Positions 5,836-9,490 of a stretch of DNA of 9,490 bases are shown one piece after another. A program made the position numbers and the translations under genes. The notes beneath the pieces were generated by a model that was given only the letters and a program-made list of their open reading frames with translations, was not told the DNA's origin and made no database searches. Every line of letters starts with the position of its first letter. The first letter of the stretch is position 1. The DNA is from an uncultured Actinomycetes bacterium (GTDB lineage Bacteria > Actinomycetota > Actinomycetes > S36-B12). The stretch covers positions 1-9,490 of the forward strand of contig CAJXUJ010000036.1 in the NCBI GenBank assembly GCA_913061025.1. Reading direction: 5' to 3'.

Positions 5836-8016
5836 CTACTTCCTCAGGTCGAAGCGGTCGAGCATCATGACCTTGTCCCAGGCCTTGACGAAGTCCGCGA
5901 CGAACTTTGCGTCGGAATCTGCTGCGCCGTAGACCTCAGCGACCGCCCGCAATTGGGAATTCGATCCGAACACCAGGTCCATCCGGCTAGCGGTCCACTT
6001 GACCTCGCCCGACGAGCGATCCTTGCCCTCGAAGAGGGTCTCGGTGTCGTCCGTCGGAGTCCACTCCGTGCCCATGTCGAGCAGGTTCACGAAGTAGTCG
6101 TTCGTCAACTGACCCTTGCGCGAGGTGAGCACGCCCACGTCCGAGCCGTCCGCATTGGTACCGATCGCCCGCATGCCGGCAACCAGCACCGTCATCTCCG
6201 GTGCCGAAAGGGTCAGCAGGTTGGCCTTGTCGACCATGAGCTGCTCGGCCGGACGAATCTGGCCTTTGGCGACGTAGTTGCGCATGCCGTCGGCCAGCGG
6301 TTCGAGAACCGAGAAGGATTCCGCGTCCGTCATCTCCTGGGTCGCATCGGTGCGTCCTGGAGTGAAGGGAACGGTGACCGCGTGACCGGCCGCCTTGGCA
6401 GCGGCCTCGACACCGGCGGCACCCGCCAACACGATGAGGTCCGCCATGGAGATCTGCGTCCCACCCGCGGCGTTGAACTCCGACTGGATTCCCTCGAGGG
6501 TCGTAAGGACCTTGTCGAGTTGGTCGGGGTTGTTGACCGCCCACTGACGCTGCGGCTCCAACCGGATCCGAGCACCGTTGGCGCCACCGCGCTTGTCGGT
6601 TCCGCGGAAGGTGGAGGCCGATGCCCACGCTGTCTCGACGAGTTCAGCGGCGGTGAGGCCGGAGGCCAGGACCTTGTCCTTCAGCGATGCGACGTCGGCA
6701 TCCGAGACGAGAGTGCCGCTGACGGCGGGAACCGGGTCCTGCCAGATCAGATCCTCGGCCGGAACCTCGGGTCCGAGGTAGCGCGACTTCGGTCCCATGT
6801 CGCGGTGGGTCAGCTTGAACCAGGCACGCGCGAACGCGTCGGCGAACTCTTCCGGGTTCTCCAGGAAGTGCCGGGCGATCGGCTCATAGATCGGATCGGT
6901 CTTGAGCGCGAGGTCCGCCGTGGTCATGACCGGAGCGTGGGTCTTGTCCGGGTCGAAGGCGTCCGGCACGAGCTTGGCTGCCTCGGGGTCGGTCGGGATC
7001 CACTGCTGACCACCGGACGGGCTCTTGGTGAGCTGCCAGTCGTACTTGAACAGCGTCTCGAGGTAGGACATATCCCACTGCGTGGGCGTGGGCGTCCAGG
7101 CGCCCTCGAGGCCGGAACTGATCGTGTAGTCGGCGTTGCCGGTTCCCAGGGTGGAGATCCAGCCCAGGCCCATGTCCTGAAGCGGGGCCGCCTCGGGCTC
7201 GGGGCCGACGTACTTCTCGACGTCGCCGGCACCGTGCATCTTGCCGAAGGTGTGGCCACCGGCGGTCAGTGCGACGGTCTCGTAGTCGTTCATCGCCATC
7301 CGAGCGAACGTCTCGCGGATATCGCGAGCCGATGCCATCGGATCCGGGGTGCCGTTGGGGCCCTCGGGGTTGACGTAGATCAGACCCATCTGGACAGCAG
7401 CCAGCGGGTTCTCGAGGTCACGGTCACCGCTGTAGCGCTCGTCGGCGAGCCACTGGGACTCCGAACCCCAGTACGTCTCGTCCGGCTCGTACATGTCCAC
7501 TCGGCCACCACCGAAGCCGAAGGTCTCAAAGCCCATAGATTCCAGGGCGACGTTGCCGGTCAGGATGAACAGATCGGCCCAGGAGAGCTTCTTGCCGTAC
7601 TTGGCCTTGATGGGCCAGAGCAGACGCCGGGCCTTGTCCAGGTTCGCATTGTCCGGCCAGGAGTTCAGGGGAGCAAAGCGCTGCATGCCCGCTCCGCCGC
7701 CACCGCGGCCGTCGCTGGTGCGGTAGGTGCCGGCGCTGTGCCAGGCCATGCGGATGAACAGGGGACCGTAGTGGCCGTAGTCGGCGGGCCACCAGTCCTG
7801 CGAGTCGGTCATCAGGGCAACGAGATCAGCCTTGACCGCAGCAAGGTCGAGGGACTCGAACTCGGTGGCGTAGTCGAAACCCTCGCCCATCGGATCTGCG
7901 ACCGGGGGGTTCTGCTGGAGAACCTTGAGGTTTAGTTGGTTGGGCCACCAGTCTTCATTCTGCTGGCCGACTCCCACGGATCCGTGGTCGACCGGGCACT
8001 TGCTTTCGCTTGCCAT
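5836..8016 (-). CDS. katG: Catalase-peroxidase KatG
   Basis: 726-aa haem enzyme that dismutates hydrogen peroxide and acts as a broad peroxidase; cytoplasmic; full family length with both the active N-terminal and the degenerate C-terminal peroxidase halves. Distal haem residues Arg89, Trp92 and His93 lie in RMAWHSAGTYR. The proximal ligand is His255 in AGGHTFGK. The Met-Tyr-Trp crosslink that gives catalase activity is complete: Trp92, Tyr214 (IYVNPEGPNG) and Met240 (RETFARMAMND). Ser301 in SGLEGAW corresponds to the Ser315 position of the M. tuberculosis enzyme. The conserved C-terminus is LDRFDLRK. The start ATG at 8016-8014 has AAAGAGG 5 nt upstream within a 17-nt purine run. furA ends 33 bp upstream on the same strand, so the genes form one operon under FurA control. 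A strong hairpin follows the stop. Confidence 0.98.
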   Translation of the reverse strand: MASESKCPVDHGSVGVGQQNEDWWPNQLNLKVLQQNPPVADPMGEGFDYATEFESLDLAAVKADLVALMTDSQDWWPADYGHYGPLFIRMAWHSAGTYRTSDGRGGGGAGMQRFAPLNSWPDNANLDKARRLLWPIKAKYGKKLSWADLFILTGNVALESMGFETFGFGGGRVDMYEPDETYWGSESQWLADERYSGDRDLENPLAAVQMGLIYVNPEGPNGTPDPMASARDIRETFARMAMNDYETVALTAGGHTFGKMHGAGDVEKYVGPEPEAAPLQDMGLGWISTLGTGNADYTISSGLEGAWTPTPTQWDMSYLETLFKYDWQLTKSPSGGQQWIPTDPEAAKLVPDAFDPDKTHAPVMTTADLALKTDPIYEPIARHFLENPEEFADAFARAWFKLTHRDMGPKSRYLGPEVPAEDLIWQDPVPAVSGTLVSDADVASLKDKVLASGLTAAELVETAWASASTFRGTDKRGGANGARIRLEPQRQWAVNNPDQLDKVLTTLEGIQSEFNAAGGTQISMADLIVLAGAAGVEAAAKAAGHAVTVPFTPGRTDATQEMTDAESFSVLEPLADGMRNYVAKGQIRPAEQLMVDKANLLTLSAPEMTVLVAGMRAIGTNADGSDVGVLTSRKGQLTNDYFVNLLDMGTEWTPTDDTETLFEGKDRSSGEVKWTASRMDLVFGSNSQLRAVAEVYGAADSDAKFVADFVKAWDKVMMLDRFDLRK

Positions 8017-8021
8017 CGTTG

Positions 8022-8038
8022 CCTCTTTCTTTTCTTTC
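8022..8038 (-). promoter_or_regulatory. Polypurine leader and ribosome binding site of katG
   Basis: The minus strand has 17 uninterrupted purines (GAAAGAAAAGAAAGAGG) ending 5 nt before the katG ATG. It serves as the Shine-Dalgarno region. In mycobacteria a purine-rich stretch at this place is known to stabilise katG mRNA after processing between furA and katG; the same role here is an inference from position and composition. Confidence 0.6.
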
Positions 8039-8049
8039 GGTGGTGTTTG

Positions 8050-8481
8050 TTAGGAGTGGGAAGTGGTTATTTGTTCGCGACAGTTGGAGCAATGACCCCA
8101 GTAGACAACCTCGGCCTCATCGATCGCGAAGCCTTGATCGTTCGATGCGGTCAAACATGGGGTGTCGCCGACGGCGCAATCGACGTCGGCGAGTTCGCCG
8201 CAGGATCGACACACCACGTGGTGGTGGTTGTCGCCCGCACGGGTTTCGTAGCGCGTGGCTGAACCCGCCGGTTGCACTCGCCGGAGGATTCCGGCCTCGG
8301 ACAGTGTGGTGAGGGAGTCGTAAACCGACTGGCGTGAGATCGAGCCGATGCTCGCTCGGACGCTCTCGAGTACATGGTCGGCGGTGGCGTGGGGGTACTC
8401 ATCCACCGCGGCCAGGACTGCGAGCCGCTGCGGAGTCACGTTCAAGCCGTGTTCACGCAGCGCGTCGGGACCGGATTGCAT
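8050..8481 (-). CDS. furA: Fur-family peroxide-responsive repressor FurA
   Basis: 143-aa Fur-family metalloregulator and expected repressor of its own operon with katG. The N-terminal winged helix spans about 1-80, with opening segment LNVTPQRLAVLAAV and recognition helix around SISRQSVYDSLTTLSEAGILRRV (47-69). The C-terminal dimer/metal domain has HHH (86-88) and two Cys pairs, C91-x2-C94 (CRSC) and C131-x2-C134 (CSNC), the structural zinc site of this family. Its gene precedes katG by 33 bp on the same strand, the classic furA-katG pairing, which makes a peroxide-sensing role likelier than iron homeostasis. The ATG at 8481-8479 has no Shine-Dalgarno; a TAATCT -10 box ends 6 nt upstream, so the mRNA is probably leaderless. 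It is divergent from the DUF2252 gene. Confidence 0.96.
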   Translation of the reverse strand: MQSGPDALREHGLNVTPQRLAVLAAVDEYPHATADHVLESVRASIGSISRQSVYDSLTTLSEAGILRRVQPAGSATRYETRAGDNHHHVVCRSCGELADVDCAVGDTPCLTASNDQGFAIDEAEVVYWGHCSNCREQITTSHS

Positions 8482-8487
8482 GTGGGT

Positions 8488-8516
8488 AGATTAAGTCCAG
8501 ATTTGGACTTCTTCAA
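8488..8516 (-). promoter_or_regulatory. furA promoter with embedded palindromic operator
   Basis: Minus strand: -35 TTGAAG (8516-8511), 17-bp spacer, -10 TAATCT (8493-8488). The expected start of transcription coincides with the furA ATG at 8481. The spacer is almost exactly filled by a perfect palindrome, AAGTCCA-GATT-TGGACTT (8493-8510), a natural FurA operator that would block RNA polymerase. The palindrome is seen; FurA binding and the start site are inferred. Confidence 0.7.
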
Positions 8517-8528
8517 CTCGACGGTCAT

Positions 8529-8544
8529 CGGGTGGGGGCACCCG
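8529..8544. repeat. 16-bp palindrome in the divergent furA/DUF2252 intergenic region
   Basis: CGGGTG-GGGG-CACCCG, perfect 6-bp arms, lies just upstream of the DUF2252 start and is flanked by direct copies of ACGGT (8521-8525 and 8546-8550). A further 8-bp palindrome CCACGTGG (8553-8560) covers the GTG. It could be an operator for the DUF2252 gene or an mRNA hairpin; it is short enough to be chance in GC-rich DNA. Confidence 0.35.
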
Positions 8545-8556
8545 TACGGTTGCCAC

Positions 8557-9490
8557 GTGGATTCCGTCCAGGACCGGAGCGATCGTGGGCGCGCGGCGCG
8601 TAAGTCTCGGCCCCGTTCCAGCCTGGCGGAATTCAGGGCCGGATCTGGCAGACCGGATCCGGTGGACGTCCTGCTAGGGCAGGAGGCCGAGCGGATGTCC
8701 GCCCTGCTGCCACTTCGTCATCGCCGCATGTCTGAGTCGCCGTTTGCCTTCTATCGAGGAGGCGCGGCCATCATGGCCGCAGACCTGGGCGCGCTGCCAA
8801 CAACGAAACTCTGGGCGCAACTGTGCGGTGATGCACACCTGGCCAACTTCGGGCTCTTCGCGGCCCCCGACCGAACCGTCGTTTTCGATGTGAACGATTT
8901 CGACGAGACGAGCCCGGGACCGTTCGAGTGGGACGTCCTGAGGCTGGCAACATCATTCGTCCTGGCCGCGGAACAGGCGGGTGTGCCGGCAGAGAAGGCG
9001 GGAGTCATTGTCGGAAATGCCGCACGCGGCTACCGAGAACAGATGGCCATTCATGCTCAAGAGAGCAACCTGGACACCTGGTACTCGCGTATCGATATCG
9101 GTTTCTTGCGGCAGTGGGTTCAGCGGGAAGGTAAGGCTGCTCGCGGAACCATGGAGAAGTCGGTCGCGAAAGCTGAGACCCGCGACGTGTGGTCGGCGTT
9201 GGACAAGATGACGCACGTTGTCGACGGTCAGCGTCGACTCATCGATCGTCCGCCGCTGGTCATGCCGCTGCCATTGGAGGGTGATGTCGCGCATCGGATG
9301 AACGAGATCATCCAGCGATACGCCGCGACCCTGCCGCCGGACCGAGCACAACTCCTGGATCGTTACGACTTCGTGGACGTTGGACACAAGGTCGTGGGTG
9401 TGGGCAGCGTCGGTCTACTCGCGATCGTTACCTTGTTGCAGGGTCGAGACGGCAACGATGTTCTCGCCCTTCAGTCCAAGCAGGCGGTGG
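8557..9490 (+). CDS. DUF2252 family protein, 3' partial
   Basis: Open reading frame of 311 codons running off the right edge without a stop; the family is usually about 430-470 aa, so roughly a third is missing. Recognisable blocks: GRAARKSRPRSSLAEF and RPDPVDVLLGQEAERM near the N-terminus, FYRGG (65-69), CGDAHLANFG (90-99), VNDFDET (112-118) and PFEWDVLRLA. The family is distantly related to kinase/aminoglycoside-phosphotransferase-like folds, and the GDxHxxNF and DFD blocks look like its catalytic-loop and metal-binding motifs; the reaction is unknown. I chose the GTG at 8557 because the conserved N-terminal block begins soon after it and the next ATG (8695) would delete that block. No clear Shine-Dalgarno is present; a TACGGT hexamer at 8545-8550 could be a -10 for a leaderless transcript. 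It diverges from furA, with 75 bp between the start codons. Start confidence is moderate. Confidence 0.88.
   Translation, partial: MDSVQDRSDRGRAARKSRPRSSLAEFRAGSGRPDPVDVLLGQEAERMSALLPLRHRRMSESPFAFYRGGAAIMAADLGALPTTKLWAQLCGDAHLANFGLFAAPDRTVVFDVNDFDETSPGPFEWDVLRLATSFVLAAEQAGVPAEKAGVIVGNAARGYREQMAIHAQESNLDTWYSRIDIGFLRQWVQREGKAARGTMEKSVAKAETRDVWSALDKMTHVVDGQRRLIDRPPLVMPLPLEGDVAHRMNEIIQRYAATLPPDRAQLLDRYDFVDVGHKVVGVGSVGLLAIVTLLQGRDGNDVLALQSKQAV

Noticed and set aside
5833..7935. 700-codon plus-strand frame nearly spanning katG
   Set aside because: It is antisense to an unambiguous katG; the long opening is a by-product of GC-biased codon use, the translation is low-complexity and matches no family I know.
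8953..9387. 144-codon minus-strand frame in the DUF2252 region
   Set aside because: The plus strand has continuous DUF2252 motifs across the same bases; the minus frame is a shadow.

Overview
The window looks like a chromosomal segment of a high-GC Gram-positive bacterium (Actinobacteria). The reasons are GC-rich codon use throughout, a furA-katG operon of the mycobacterial/actinomycete type with a probably leaderless furA transcript, a GTG-started glutamate decarboxylase, and a DUF2252 protein. No rRNA, tRNA, CRISPR array, insertion sequence or phage gene is visible. The genus cannot be fixed from the sequence alone.

Layout from left to right. (1) 3-500, plus strand: the 3' part of a small DUF4287/DUF1801-type protein; its reading frame is open to the left edge. 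(2) 497-1288, minus: a six-segment voltage-gated-type K+ channel. It converges on gene 1, and the two stop codons interlock in one CTAG. (3) 1318-2670, minus: a PLP-dependent glutamate decarboxylase, 29 bp upstream of the channel and probably co-transcribed with it. (4) 2767-2984, minus: the decayed remains of an APC amino-acid permease directly upstream of the decarboxylase, with a frameshift and a large internal deletion. (5) 3019-4260, minus: a membrane protein with a degenerate GGDEF domain. (6) 4257-5750, minus: a processive family-2 glycosyltransferase whose stop overlaps the start of gene 5 (ATGA). (7) A strong hairpin at 5769-5803, then katG (5836-8016) and furA (8050-8481), minus, expressed from a furA promoter that carries a perfect palindrome. 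(8) 8557-9490, plus: the first 311 codons of a DUF2252 protein, divergent from furA and cut by the window end.

Functional picture. furA-katG is a self-regulated peroxide-defence operon. The glycosyltransferase/GGDEF pair looks like an exopolysaccharide synthase with a c-di-GMP-responsive partner: the catalytic GGDEF signature is replaced (SGTRF) but the RxxD inhibitory-site motif is kept, which points to a receptor rather than a cyclase. The decarboxylase/K+ channel pair suggests acid or ionic stress, and the permease relic implies that a dedicated amino-acid transporter was once part of this locus and has been lost. The most unusual items are the receptor-like GGDEF partner with two possible starts, the permease relic, and a 12-bp inverted repeat that encloses the K+ channel start codon and overlaps the decarboxylase stop.
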